DNA of 64,000 nt from the NCBI GenBank assembly GCA_958296015.1, contig CATQIH010000033.1:58941-122940 (forward strand), read 5' to 3'. The notes under the pieces were generated by a model. The model was not told the origin of the DNA, did not search any database, and was given only the letters and a program-made list of their open reading frames with translations. This DNA is from Cyclobacteriaceae bacterium. Lineage in GTDB: Bacteria; Bacteroidota; Bacteroidia; Cytophagales; Cyclobacteriaceae. Of the stretch, positions 53,631 to 62,404 are shown piece by piece (position 1 is the stretch's first letter; every line of letters begins with the position of its first letter). The translations under genes were made by a program, and so were the position numbers.

Positions 53631-54866
53631 ATGATTGATTCCCGACAACTACTCAGGGCACTTAGTAGGATAGAAATGGCCGGAGACAACATACGGTTTG
53701 CCATCAAGCGCAGGTTCAACCGGATTGGCCCGGTGACGATCTTACCCTACCGGGGCTATGGCAACCAACAGCAGGTGTCTATCAGTGGCAGGGTGCTGGA
53801 AATAGCCCGGCTGGATGATCCTAATCCGGAAGATAGCCTGTGGCAGAACTTCAGGGCGATGCTGCGCCGCTATAGTAGCAAAGAGATTCCTTTTGTACGC
53901 ATGAGTGCCACCTTTCAGCAGCAGACCATCATCATAGAAACCGACGATGATGGCTATTTCCAGGTTACCTTTCCCGTTGATCCTGCTCTGCTCTCGCCCG
54001 AGCAGCTATGGCACCTGGTACACTTTGAACTGCTGGAGCGGATCGTGCCTGGGCAGGAGAAAGTGACGGCGGTAGGAGAGGTGGTCATTCCCGACAGCAA
54101 GTCTGACTTTGGCATCATCTCCGATATTGACGACACTGTGTTGATCTCTCATACCACGCAGTTGTTCAAGGTGCTGAAGCTCTCACTGGCTGGCAATGCC
54201 TCCACGCGTATGCCCTTTCGTGGTGTCACCACATTTTATGAAGCACTACAAAAGGGGCGGACCGGGCAGGCACACAATCCGTTCTTCTATGTATCGAGCA
54301 GTCCGTGGAATATCTACGATGTGCTGGCTGATTTCTTTTCACGCAATGGTATTCCCAAAGGCCCGATACTGCTGCGCGACCTGGGCATTAGCGAAACCAA
54401 GTTTATCAAAGAAAAGCACAGTGCGCACAAGCCTGTAAAGATCCGGCAGATACTCAACACTTACCCCGATCTACCCTTTATCCTAGTCGGCGACAGCGGC
54501 CAGCACGACCCGGAAATCTACCGGCAGATCATCCGCGAGTTTCCCGGCAGAATACTGACAGCCTACATCAGAGATGCCAGACCAGGCCGTGGCGGTCTCA
54601 CGGTCAAGCGCATCGCAGCACTGACAGGCAACTCCCAAGTAGAGATGGTGCTATGCATCGATACCGAAGCTGCCGCAAAACATGCCCTGGCAAAAGGCTA
54701 CATCCAGGCAGAGCAGGTACGTAAAGACACAATATATTGTGTCTCCACTTATACTACGGTACAGTTTCGGTTTGTGGAGACACAAACCGAGGCGCGAAGG
54801 CCGTGGGCTGTGTCCTCACAGCCCACTCTAAGCCAAATGTACCGTAGTATGGTCTCCACTATATAA
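53631..54866 (+). CDS. App1-family phosphatidate phosphatase-like protein (DUF2183)
   Basis: A 411-residue HAD-like phosphatase. The catalytic DxDxT motif is IISDIDDTVLIS (about 162-173). A Ser/Thr motif (FFYVSSSPWNIYD) and the acidic motif III (ILVGDSGQHDPEIY, about 284-297) follow, as in the App1/DUF2183 catalytic domain. Family members dephosphorylate phosphatidic acid or related lipids. The C-terminus is odd: codons 374-410 come from an inserted palindromic element (54750-54860). Excising it with one target-site copy leaves the frame ending CVSTI. Before the insertion the protein would have been 37 residues shorter. Confidence 0.88.
   Translation: MIDSRQLLRALSRIEMAGDNIRFAIKRRFNRIGPVTILPYRGYGNQQQVSISGRVLEIARLDDPNPEDSLWQNFRAMLRRYSSKEIPFVRMSATFQQQTIIIETDDDGYFQVTFPVDPALLSPEQLWHLVHFELLERIVPGQEKVTAVGEVVIPDSKSDFGIISDIDDTVLISHTTQLFKVLKLSLAGNASTRMPFRGVTTFYEALQKGRTGQAHNPFFYVSSSPWNIYDVLADFFSRNGIPKGPILLRDLGISETKFIKEKHSAHKPVKIRQILNTYPDLPFILVGDSGQHDPEIYRQIIREFPGRILTAYIRDARPGRGGLTVKRIAALTGNSQVEMVLCIDTEAAAKHALAKGYIQAEQVRKDTIYCVSTYTTVQFRFVETQTEARRPWAVSSQPTLSQMYRSMVSTI
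54726..54743. repeat. 18-bp perfect palindrome
   Basis: GACACAATATATTGTGTC is fully self-complementary and lies inside the 3' end of the App1-like gene. A near twin, GACGCAATATATTGCGTC, is at 54884-54901. Both carry the same AATATATT core. Confidence 0.7.
54751..54850. mobile_element. MITE-like palindromic element with 9-bp target duplication
   Basis: A 100-bp element with perfect 12-bp terminal inverted repeats (ATACTACGGTAC / GTACCGTAGTAT). Inside are two perfect 9-bp hairpins, CGGTTTGTG/CACAAACCG (54768-54789) and GTGGGCTGT/ACAGCCCAC (54803-54826), so a single strand can fold into a cloverleaf-like shape. The direct repeat GTCTCCACT flanks it at 54741-54749 and 54852-54860, one base outside each end. 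It carries no gene and is a recent insertion in the App1 gene. Confidence 0.75.
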
Positions 54867-54883
54867 GGTGTCTCCGCAGTAAG

Positions 54884-54901
54884 GACGCAATATATTGCGT
54901 C
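54884..54901. repeat. 18-bp perfect palindrome (twin of 54726-54743)
   Basis: GACGCAATATATTGCGTC is fully self-complementary. It lies just before the Gfo/Idh gene and could be an operator or a REP-type repeat. Confidence 0.65.
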
Positions 54902-54928
54902 TATATCGTCCGTAACCAATATAATAAT

Positions 54929-56104
54929 ATGAAAAACAAACCTACCACACCCAGAAGACAGTTTATTAGAAACATAGGACTTGCCGTTGGCACGTTTTCT
55001 TTGATCACGCCGCAGTTTGCGCTCACAGCTTGTACATCGGGTGGCAACCAGGAAGGTGCAGCTACCGGTACAGATACTGCCAGTAGCAGTCAGACACCTC
55101 AGAAAGACAAGCTGGGCATTGCACTGGTAGGGCTGGGCAACTACGCAGGCGGACAGCTTGCCCCTGCGTTGCAGGAAACAAAAAACTGCTACCTGGCTGG
55201 TATCGTCACCGGCACACCCGCCAAGGCCGAAGAGTGGAAGAAGAAGTACAACATCCCGGACGAGAACGTGTATAGCTACGAAAGCTACGATGATATTGCC
55301 AACAATCCGGATATAGACATCATCTACGTAGTGCTGCCCAATGCTATGCATCCCGAGTATGTCATTCGCGGAGCCAAAGCCGGTAAGCATATGATTTCTG
55401 AGAAGCCGATGGCCACCACAGTAGAAGACTGCCAGCGGATGATCGATGCCTGCAACGAAAACAAGGTGAAGCTTTCCATTGGCTACAGGCTGCACTTTGA
55501 GCCACACAATCAGCGTGTGATGGAGCTTGGTCAGCAGAAAGTTTATGGCAACGTTAAAAATATCAGCGGCGCACACAGCTTCACCATCAGCGACCCCAGC
55601 CGGTGGCGGCTTGACAAAAAGCTGGCTGGTGGCGGTCCGCTCATGGATGTAGGTATCTATGTAGTGCAGGGAGCTTGCTATACACTAGGTGAAACACCCG
55701 TGGCCGTGACAGCCTCCTATGGCAAAGTAACCAAACCCGATCTGTTTAGCCAGGTAGAGCAGTCTATCCATTGGGAGATGGAGTTCCGCAACGGTATTGT
55801 AGCCAAATGCGACAGCAGCTATGCAGAAGGAGCCAACTATCTCAAAGGCGAAGCTGAAAACGGCTGGTGGGAGCTAAGCCCCGCCTACTCCTATGGCGGC
55901 ATCGAAGGCAAAACCAGCGAAGGGCCAATGGATTTGCCGCAGGTCAACCAGCAAGCCCGCCAGATGGATGCCTTCGCCGACTGTATTACCCACAACAAAG
56001 AGACCTCCGTACCCGGAGAGATGGGCCTGCGCGATGTCAGGATACTGATGGCTATCTACGAATCGGCCGACAAAGGTGGCAAGCGGGTGGAGATTGAAGG
56101 TTAG
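54929..56104 (+). CDS. Gfo/Idh/MocA oxidoreductase with Tat signal
   Basis: A 391-residue enzyme exported by the Tat pathway (RRQFIRNIGLAVGTFSL, residues 10-26), as is usual for periplasmic glucose-fructose-oxidoreductase-like proteins that fold with their cofactor. The Rossmann motif is VGLGNYAGG (about 67-75), the EKP signature is SEKPMATT (about 155-162), and the substrate domain contains GGGPLMDVGIYVVQGA. It probably oxidises or reduces a sugar in the periplasm. No partner genes. Confidence 0.92.
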   Translation: MKNKPTTPRRQFIRNIGLAVGTFSLITPQFALTACTSGGNQEGAATGTDTASSSQTPQKDKLGIALVGLGNYAGGQLAPALQETKNCYLAGIVTGTPAKAEEWKKKYNIPDENVYSYESYDDIANNPDIDIIYVVLPNAMHPEYVIRGAKAGKHMISEKPMATTVEDCQRMIDACNENKVKLSIGYRLHFEPHNQRVMELGQQKVYGNVKNISGAHSFTISDPSRWRLDKKLAGGGPLMDVGIYVVQGACYTLGETPVAVTASYGKVTKPDLFSQVEQSIHWEMEFRNGIVAKCDSSYAEGANYLKGEAENGWWELSPAYSYGGIEGKTSEGPMDLPQVNQQARQMDAFADCITHNKETSVPGEMGLRDVRILMAIYESADKGGKRVEIEG

Positions 56105-56582
56105 GTATTCGGATAGTACTCACAGTATTGCCGATGTAGGTCATCGTCTTCACGCTGAAAGGGTTACTCAACTACTGGCTGTCTATGAAGCAGGTTGATC
56201 TGCAACAAAAGTACATGATCAAACTAATACTCACTCAGGCAGACTACTTGAGGAAGCTAAGCTACAAGGGCTTTCTCGAACTGGATGCAGACCGTATTTA
56301 ATTACAAGGAGTTGCTCGAAAACTCAGATAAGTTTCAGAAGATGGTGTCTCTGCAACATGTCTGATCTGAACTATTGCTTATTCTAATACATCAAAATTG
56401 TAATGCTCTGTCGTTCATGAAAGTGTTGTGGCTGTTTTAAGGCTATTCAAAAAGCATAGCTATTCTGGGTATCGGGTGTTTGATATGAAGATTCTCTTTC
56501 TATCTTTACAGTGCCTTCTTTTTAGATGAGGCTGTTACGAAAAAGCAGAAATCCAATCCTTTAAATTATCAAACCATTGATC
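56105..56582. other. Intergenic region with a possible eroded reading frame
   Basis: About 480 bp. On the plus strand around 56130-56350 there are coding-like stretches in more than one frame (HRLHAERVTQLLAVYEAG; QTNTHSGRLLEEAKLQGLS), separated by stops and shifts. They look like a decayed helical protein, but I cannot name it. The rest is A+T-rich and probably holds the DUF2911 promoter. Confidence 0.4.
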
Positions 56583-57431
56583 ATGTTAAGAACGTTAAAC
56601 CTTATTATTATTTTTTGTTTTCTACTGAGTGCGGCAGCCCACGCACAGATTGACGTGCCACAGGCAAGTCCTGCTGCCACCGTCACGCAGCAGGTGGGCC
56701 TTACCGAGGTGAGCATCACGTATTCGCGTCCATCAGCCAAAGGCCGTACGGTAATGGGCGGGCTGGTGCCTTATGATAAAGTTTGGAGAACAGGTGCCAA
56801 TGCCGCTCCCAAGATTACCCTCAGCAGCGAACTGACCATAGGCGGCAAAAAGCTCTCCAAGGGTTCTTATGCTTTGCTGACTATTGCAGGCAAAAAAGAA
56901 TGGACGATCATTTTCAGCAAAAAAGCCGATCAGAATGGCAGTTTTGAATATAAAGAAGCAGATGATGCGCTTCGCGTGAAGGTACCTTCAGAAAAAGTAT
57001 CCGACAAAGCCGAAACTTTCACCATGCTGTTCACCAACATCAAAGAAACCTCAGCTGATCTTACACTGCTTTGGGCAAACACCCGGGTATTAGTGAAGCT
57101 GGAAGATACCGACGTGGATGCGCAGGTGATGCAGCAGATTGACCAGGCCATGAAAGGGAACAGTGAGAAAGAGAAGCCCTATTTTCAGGCGGCCAGCTAC
57201 TATGCCTCTCATGATAAAGACATGAACAAAGCACTGGAATGGGTAAACAAAGCAGCACAGACGGATGCTGATAAATACTGGGTGTTGCACCTACAGGCGA
57301 AGATCAACGCCCGGCAAGGCAATAAGAAAGTAGCCCTGGAAGCTGCCCAAAAATCAAAAGAACTTGCCCGGAAAGCCGGTAATACCGAATACGTAACCTT
57401 CAACGACCAGCTAATCAGTTCCCTGAAGTAA
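56583..57431 (+). CDS. DUF2911 domain-containing secreted protein
   Basis: A 282-residue periplasmic protein. Signal peptide LRTLNLIIIFCFLLSAAAHAQ (2-22). The DUF2911 domain covers about 25-185, with TEVSITYSRPSAKGRTVMGGLVPY and VWRTGANAAPKI (about 65-76) as hallmarks. The C-terminal 90 residues contain TPR-like helices (EKPYFQAASYYASHDKDMNKALEWVNKAA). Common in Bacteroidota, function unknown. The ATG at 56583 gives a clean signal peptide. Confidence 0.92.
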   Translation: MLRTLNLIIIFCFLLSAAAHAQIDVPQASPAATVTQQVGLTEVSITYSRPSAKGRTVMGGLVPYDKVWRTGANAAPKITLSSELTIGGKKLSKGSYALLTIAGKKEWTIIFSKKADQNGSFEYKEADDALRVKVPSEKVSDKAETFTMLFTNIKETSADLTLLWANTRVLVKLEDTDVDAQVMQQIDQAMKGNSEKEKPYFQAASYYASHDKDMNKALEWVNKAAQTDADKYWVLHLQAKINARQGNKKVALEAAQKSKELARKAGNTEYVTFNDQLISSLK

Positions 57432-57711
57432 TCTAATCGATTGTATTTCCTTTATTTGTTGTATAGCGTGGCGATTGTATTGTGTAGTGCCGCTCTGCGA
57501 GTGGCACTACATAAACGGAACGACAAACAAAATAATGTTCAATTCAGCGAATTGATCAATTAGTGGAAAAAGAATGGAGGTGGAATATCTGAAGAAGTGA
57601 AAAAAAGAAAAGATATTCCCAAAAGGAAAAAACCAGCTAATTCCGCAACAAAAACCATTGGTTTTAGTAATACTATTACATTTATTTTTCAATCTTAACC
57701 ATTTTTTAATC

Positions 57712-58236
57712 ATGAGCAATGTAAAGTACGTATTAACACCGGTATTATTTTTTGTAGGTACCTTGATAGCCGTAGCCCAGAGTTCCGGCTCGTTTGATGA
57801 TCAGAAATTTGTCAAAGAAGCTGCCAGTGGCGGCATGATGGAAGTGAAACTGGGACAGATGGCTTCCGAAAAAGCTTCCTCCGAAGAGGTAAAAGCGTTT
57901 GGTGAAAGAATGGTGAAAGACCATACCAAAGCCAACGACGAACTCAAGCAACTTGCTTCCGCCAACAATATGACTATTCCTGATCAGATGATGGATGAGC
58001 AGCAAATGATGGTAGATAAAATGTCTAAACTTTCAGGTAAAGACTTTGATGAGGAGTACATGAAAGACATGTTAGAAGACCACAAAAAGGACATTGGTGA
58101 CTTTGAAGATGCTGCCAGCAAAGCTAATAATTCCGAATTGAAATCTTTTGCAGAAAAGACAACACCCATATTGAAAGAACATCTGCAACTGGCAGAGCAG
58201 GCAGAACAAGCCGTGCAAGCTTCTACCAATAACTAA
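57712..58236 (+). CDS. DUF4142 domain-containing periplasmic protein
   Basis: A 174-residue protein. Signal peptide up to about residue 22 (VLFFVGTLIAVAQS), then a ferritin-like four-helix bundle of the DUF4142 family: DDQKFVKEAASGGMMEVKLGQMA, then VKAFGERMVKDHTKANDELKQLA and FDEEYMKDMLEDHKKDI. Such proteins are widespread in Bacteroidota and appear in stress-related settings; no metal ligands are certain. The ATG at 57712 is preferred over an upstream in-frame start. A terminator hairpin follows. Confidence 0.92.
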   Translation: MSNVKYVLTPVLFFVGTLIAVAQSSGSFDDQKFVKEAASGGMMEVKLGQMASEKASSEEVKAFGERMVKDHTKANDELKQLASANNMTIPDQMMDEQQMMVDKMSKLSGKDFDEEYMKDMLEDHKKDIGDFEDAASKANNSELKSFAEKTTPILKEHLQLAEQAEQAVQASTNN

Positions 58237-58259
58237 TTCACTGATCAATCAACTTTGAA

Positions 58260-58286
58260 TGAGAGAAGGCGAAGTCCTTCTCTTTT
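58260..58286 (+). terminator. Probable rho-independent terminator
   Basis: GAGAAGG and CCTTCTC arms, extended by one further AT pair, are separated by a short loop (around 58260-58283) and followed by a T run. It lies between the DUF4142 gene and the acyl-CoA dehydrogenase gene. Confidence 0.65.
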
Positions 58287-58296
58287 TTAATCGACT

Positions 58297-59475
58297 ATGA
58301 AAGCAATCGTAGATGATCCTGTATATAATGAAACCTTGCCAGGGAACAGCAGCCAGGATGTGTTGCAGCAGATAGCCCAACTGTCGGAGCAGATGGCTGG
58401 GATAGCTCATCAGACCAACGAATCTGAGGGCTTTCCACATCAGGAATTTGACTGGCTGGCCGCCGCCGGTCTGTTGGAGGTTGTCTTGCCCAAACAGCCA
58501 CTAAGCTTTCAACAGCAAAACACCGCCTCTCTTTTGCAACTGCTTAAGCTGGCAGGCAAAGGTAATCTGTCGGTAGGGCGCATCTATGAGGGGCACATCA
58601 ATGCGCTGTATCTTATCCACCTTTTTGCCCGCCAAACGCAGAAAAAAAACTGGTATGATACCTTGCAGCAATCAAAGCACATTTTTGGTGTCTGGAATAC
58701 AGAAGCACAGGATGGCGTTTCTATCATCAAACAACCGGATGGTAGCTATATGCTCAAAGGTGCCAAGACGTTTTGCTCCGGTGCCAGCTGGGTAACTCGA
58801 CCTATTGTGCCGGGAAAGCTGATTGGAGAGGATGGCACACACCTGGGCTGGCAGATGTGCATCTTACCCATGGAAAAGGTGCACCAGGAAGCCATTGACC
58901 CGTCATTCTGGAAGCCAATGGGCATGAAGTCCAGTGTGAGCTATAAGATCAGCTTCGAGGGTATCACCCTGACAGAAGACGACTTGCTGGGCAAGCCCAA
59001 CGATTACCACCAACAGCCACATTTCAGCGGAGGAGCTATCCGTTTTGCAGCCGTACAACTGGGAGGTGCCGAAGCCATTTTTGATGCTACCCGTCATTAT
59101 CTTCAGACGTTGAACCGCACGGATGATCCGTACCAGAAGATGCGGCTAGGTGAGATGGCTATTCTCATAGAAACAGGCAACCTGTGGCTACGGCAGGCCG
59201 GAGAACAGGCAGACCAGCACAGTGAAGAAGATGCCACCATCAACTATGCAAATATGACCCGCACTGCTATTGAAAAAATCTGCATAGAAATTATGCAACT
59301 GGCAGAACGTTGCGTAGGTGCCCGTGGGTTGCTACAACCGCACCCATTCAGTCGCCTCCATGCCGACCTGACCACTTACCTGCGTCAGCCTGCACCGGAT
59401 GCGGCTTTGGCACAGGTAGGTCATTATGTGACACACGAAACTAACCCAGCCCATGCACTCTGGACAGCAAGATAA
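58297..59475 (+). CDS. Acyl-CoA dehydrogenase family protein
   Basis: A 392-residue flavoprotein of the acyl-CoA dehydrogenase fold. Visible are the N-terminal helical domain (QLSEQMAGIAHQTNESEGFPHQEFDWLAAAGLL), the central beta domain with GAKTFCSGASWVTRPIV, and the C-terminal helical domain. Sequence in the FAD and substrate regions is divergent from fatty-acid enzymes, so it may act on a different substrate. It is the first gene of a coupled cluster with a PIG-L deacetylase, a methyltransferase and, convergent, a GT2. It overlaps the next gene by 23 bp. Confidence 0.85.
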   Translation: MKAIVDDPVYNETLPGNSSQDVLQQIAQLSEQMAGIAHQTNESEGFPHQEFDWLAAAGLLEVVLPKQPLSFQQQNTASLLQLLKLAGKGNLSVGRIYEGHINALYLIHLFARQTQKKNWYDTLQQSKHIFGVWNTEAQDGVSIIKQPDGSYMLKGAKTFCSGASWVTRPIVPGKLIGEDGTHLGWQMCILPMEKVHQEAIDPSFWKPMGMKSSVSYKISFEGITLTEDDLLGKPNDYHQQPHFSGGAIRFAAVQLGGAEAIFDATRHYLQTLNRTDDPYQKMRLGEMAILIETGNLWLRQAGEQADQHSEEDATINYANMTRTAIEKICIEIMQLAERCVGARGLLQPHPFSRLHADLTTYLRQPAPDAALAQVGHYVTHETNPAHALWTAR

Positions 59476-60208
59476 TCCACTAACTTTACTGGCAAACGTG
59501 CCATTGCAACCGGCTTCCTGGCTAAAGGAATGGGGCAAAGCCCTGATTATAGCACCACACCAGGATGATGAGTCGCTGGGCTGTGGTGGGGCTATTGCTT
59601 TGCTACGACAGCAGCAACAGGACGTAGCCGTGGTGTTTGTAAGCGATGGTAGTATGTCGCACCCCAACTCCCAAAAATATCCGGCAGATGCCCGGCGGCG
59701 TATCCGCGAGCAGGAAGCTCTGGATGCTTTGCAGCTATTGGGAGTCACTGACACTGCCGTCTCTTTTATGCGCTGGCAAGATACCCAGGTACCCCGCACA
59801 GGCAGCCATCAGTTTGCAGAAGCAGTGAATGGTATGGCCAAGAAAATACAGCAGCTTGCGCCTGATACCGTCCTGGTTCCCTGGATACGCGACCCGCACC
59901 GCGATCACCGGGCCTCCTGGGAAATTACCCAGGCAGCACTGCAAAAAGTAAACAAAACCATCCGTGTGCTGGCCTATCCTATCTGGGTGTGGGAACTGGC
60001 TGCCGAAGAAGACTGGCCGCGGCCCGATGAAGTGCAGGTTTGGAAACTGGATATAGCCTTGGTATTGGTAAAGAAAAAAGCAGCCATAGCAGCACACCGT
60101 TCGCAAACTACACGTTTGATAGACGATGATCCCGAAGGGTTTATCCTGACAGAAGAGATGCTGGCACATTTTGCCTACCCGTATGAAATTTTTCTGGAAC
60201 TGCTATGA
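59453..60208 (+). CDS. PIG-L family deacetylase (GlcNAc-type LmbE-like)
   Basis: A 251-residue zinc hydrolase. The PHxDDE motif appears as APHQDDESLGCGG (about 34-46), and the second metal motif as DPHRDHRAS (about 146-154). The family removes acetyl from GlcNAc-containing intermediates such as GlcNAc-PI, mycothiol and bacillithiol precursors. The Asp-His ligands look complete. It overlaps the acyl-CoA dehydrogenase gene by 23 bp and the methyltransferase by 4 bp, so the three are one transcription unit. Confidence 0.9.
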   Translation: MHSGQQDNPLTLLANVPLQPASWLKEWGKALIIAPHQDDESLGCGGAIALLRQQQQDVAVVFVSDGSMSHPNSQKYPADARRRIREQEALDALQLLGVTDTAVSFMRWQDTQVPRTGSHQFAEAVNGMAKKIQQLAPDTVLVPWIRDPHRDHRASWEITQAALQKVNKTIRVLAYPIWVWELAAEEDWPRPDEVQVWKLDIALVLVKKKAAIAAHRSQTTRLIDDDPEGFILTEEMLAHFAYPYEIFLELL

Positions 60209-60828
60209 AAGCCATCAATAAGACCTCATTGCCCACCGAGTACTTCGACAAGATGTACCAGGAGAATATTGATCCCTGGCGTTTTGAAACCAGCGAGTAT
60301 GAACGCCATAAATACGCCGCCACGCTGGCTGCTCTTCCTCAGGAAAAATACCGGAATGTTTTCGAAATAGGCTGCTCTATTGGTGTGCTGACCGAAAAAC
60401 TGGCTCCACGGTGTGAGCACCTCCTGGCAGTAGACGGTAGCCAACTGGCTCTGCAGAAGGCCCAAGAAAGGCTACAGCCGTATCCACACGTTCAGTTGCA
60501 GCAGATGAAAGTGCCCGATACTTTTCCGCAGGATTCCTACGACCTAATCCTGGTCTCGGAAGTGGGCTATTATTGGTCGTGGCAGGATATGGACAAGGCG
60601 CAGCAGCTGATCTTGCGCAGCCTGCAACCGCACGGACACCTGTTGCTCGTACACTGGACACCCTACGTTGCCGACTATCCACTGACGGGCGACGAAGTGC
60701 ATGATTCTTTCCTGGTGCTGGCCGACAAAACCGGAAGCCTCAAGCACTTAACGCATCAGCAGGAAGCTCATGGAAAGTACGCCTACCGGCTGGACCTTTT
60801 TGAGAAAACAGCTTCTCCGTCCCATTAA
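60205..60828 (+). CDS. SAM-dependent methyltransferase (NodS-like)
   Basis: A 207-residue class I methyltransferase. Motif I is VFEIGCSIGVLTEKLAP (about 52-68), motif II is LLAVDGSQLALQKAQERL, and the region DSYDLILVSEVGYYWSWQDM follows. The start MKAINKTSLPTEYFDKMYQENIDPWRFETSEYERHKY is typical of the NodS family, whose namesake N-methylates the free amino group of deacetylated chitooligosaccharide. Its start overlaps the deacetylase stop. Its 3' end overlaps the GT2 gene by 89 bp on the opposite strand. Confidence 0.88.
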   Translation: MKAINKTSLPTEYFDKMYQENIDPWRFETSEYERHKYAATLAALPQEKYRNVFEIGCSIGVLTEKLAPRCEHLLAVDGSQLALQKAQERLQPYPHVQLQQMKVPDTFPQDSYDLILVSEVGYYWSWQDMDKAQQLILRSLQPHGHLLLVHWTPYVADYPLTGDEVHDSFLVLADKTGSLKHLTHQQEAHGKYAYRLDLFEKTASPSH

Positions 60829-61951
60829 TATAGGCCCGCAACTCAGAGATAGCCTGAGTGATAGGAATTAGTGGAAACTTTTGATCTACTGTTGTCTGCA
60901 CCACCGGCATATGCATCAGGTCATGGTAAAGTGCCCCGAAATAGAGAGTAGAGGTAACACAGTCAATCAGATCGTGCGCGGTAAGGCCCAGTTCTGTTGA
61001 AAGTACGTACACTTCGTCCAGGTTTTGAGAGAGATGCCGCCAGCAGGCGCGTAGTCGGCGACGCAAAGTAATGGTATACATACAAGCTTCCAGTCCGGGA
61101 ACCATCATCGGCTTGCCCTCTTTGCGCATGGCTTGCCATTGCTGCAGTTGCACGGAAAACCCAAAGTCTACGCGACCGGTTTTTCTGGTAGAAGTGTATA
61201 CCTTGGCCTCCGGGCTGTGCCTGACCTTGCTATCAAACCGTTGCAATGCTTCATAAAAAGCTACATCTTCCAAACTGGCAAGTACGGGTAGCCTGCCCAC
61301 ACGGTCATACATAGTGCAGGTAACCGCCAGGCTGGGCCCGAAGTGCTGAAAATGCCGGGGCCAGGGATCGTGCATATTATAGTCGAGCAAATCTTCCAGC
61401 CGGGCGATCAGGTAGCGGTAAGTCACATCCTGCAAGTGATAGAGCCGGTCGAAGCTTTGTTCCGGTTGTGTAAGGATTCTGCCACCCACCGCATCAGCAC
61501 CTTTGGCTATTGACTGTATGATGTGATAGACCCAATGCGTATCCACCATTGTATCGCCATCCGTAGAAGCAATGATGCCACGGGGTTTGTTGATGTTTGT
61601 TAGTCGTTGATAAGCTTCGTCCATCAGTATTCTCCGCACGTAGCCAATATGTGCCTGGGCAGGCGGCAGCGTCATTTCAGCCACATGTAGATTAAAATCA
61701 GGATGCCTGTTGCCAAACCTGCGCGCCAGCACAGCGGTTTGATCGTGGCAGTTGTTGGCCAGCACAATTATCTCATAGCTTGTGGGTGATAGTCTGCTAC
61801 CATCGGGATACGTCTGGTGAAACAACGCATGTAGCGTTTGCCATATATTTTCCTCCTCATTTTTGGCAGGTACAATAACAGAGATCAGCAAATTGGGGGA
61901 GGCAGGTCTGCTACACAGAGCAGGAGCAGTGCAAAAAGTTAGGTCTTCCAA
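60740..61951 (-). CDS. Glycosyltransferase family 2
   Basis: A 403-residue GT2 of the GT-A fold. SVIVPAKNEEENIWQTL (about 24-40) is the nucleotide-sugar site, STDGDTMVD (about 128-136) holds the DxD, and a loop with LPVLASLEDVAFYEALQRF (about 223-241) carries the acceptor-base Asp. There is no TM segment, so it probably acts on cytoplasmic or membrane-associated acceptors. The only upstream start is a TTG (61951). It is convergent with the methyltransferase gene and ends inside it. Confidence 0.82.
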   Translation of the reverse strand: MEDLTFCTAPALCSRPASPNLLISVIVPAKNEEENIWQTLHALFHQTYPDGSRLSPTSYEIIVLANNCHDQTAVLARRFGNRHPDFNLHVAEMTLPPAQAHIGYVRRILMDEAYQRLTNINKPRGIIASTDGDTMVDTHWVYHIIQSIAKGADAVGGRILTQPEQSFDRLYHLQDVTYRYLIARLEDLLDYNMHDPWPRHFQHFGPSLAVTCTMYDRVGRLPVLASLEDVAFYEALQRFDSKVRHSPEAKVYTSTRKTGRVDFGFSVQLQQWQAMRKEGKPMMVPGLEACMYTITLRRRLRACWRHLSQNLDEVYVLSTELGLTAHDLIDCVTSTLYFGALYHDLMHMPVVQTTVDQKFPLIPITQAISELRAYINGTEKLFSQKGPAGRRTFHELPADALSA

Positions 61952-62404
61952 AATCGTTTGTCAGGATAAAACAGTTGAAAAAATAGCAACAGTAAGAAAA
62001 CAGGAACCGATGTGTAATGTTCTGTACAAAAGAAAGAATATCAGGAAAAAGTGACAGCCTGTGTCAGAGAACCGGATAGAGACGAAAAAGGAGCGCAGTC
62101 TTTAAAAAAGAAGCGATGGGTTAATCTTTTATAGCATATATTTCCTTGAACGGCTTTCTTTACACCTATAGAAAATCTCTTATGCTTAATCCTGAAAACA
62201 AACATGCCAGGGATATTCTGATAGAGATAGCACAAGCATGGTACGGCCAAATATGTTGGTGCTGGTTTCTATACTTTATCTATTATCGTTGATTAACATT
62301 TTTGATGAAAGATTACATGGTTTAAAAATGCAAATTGTATAACAATACAACATTGGCTTCTTTTTCGCTTATCTAAGGAGCACTGTATTGTTAAATTTTG
62401 CATC
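61952..62404. other. Divergent intergenic region
   Basis: About 450 A+T-rich bases between the GT2 gene (minus) and the GAF-domain gene (plus). I see no gene or RNA here. It should contain both promoters, and near 62385-62400 there is a TAAATTTTG-like box before the GAF gene. Confidence 0.45.

Noticed and set aside
54751..54850. Rho-independent terminator after the App1-like gene
   Set aside because: There are several hairpins but no T tract, and they lie before the stop codon. The terminal repeats and target duplication fit a mobile element better.
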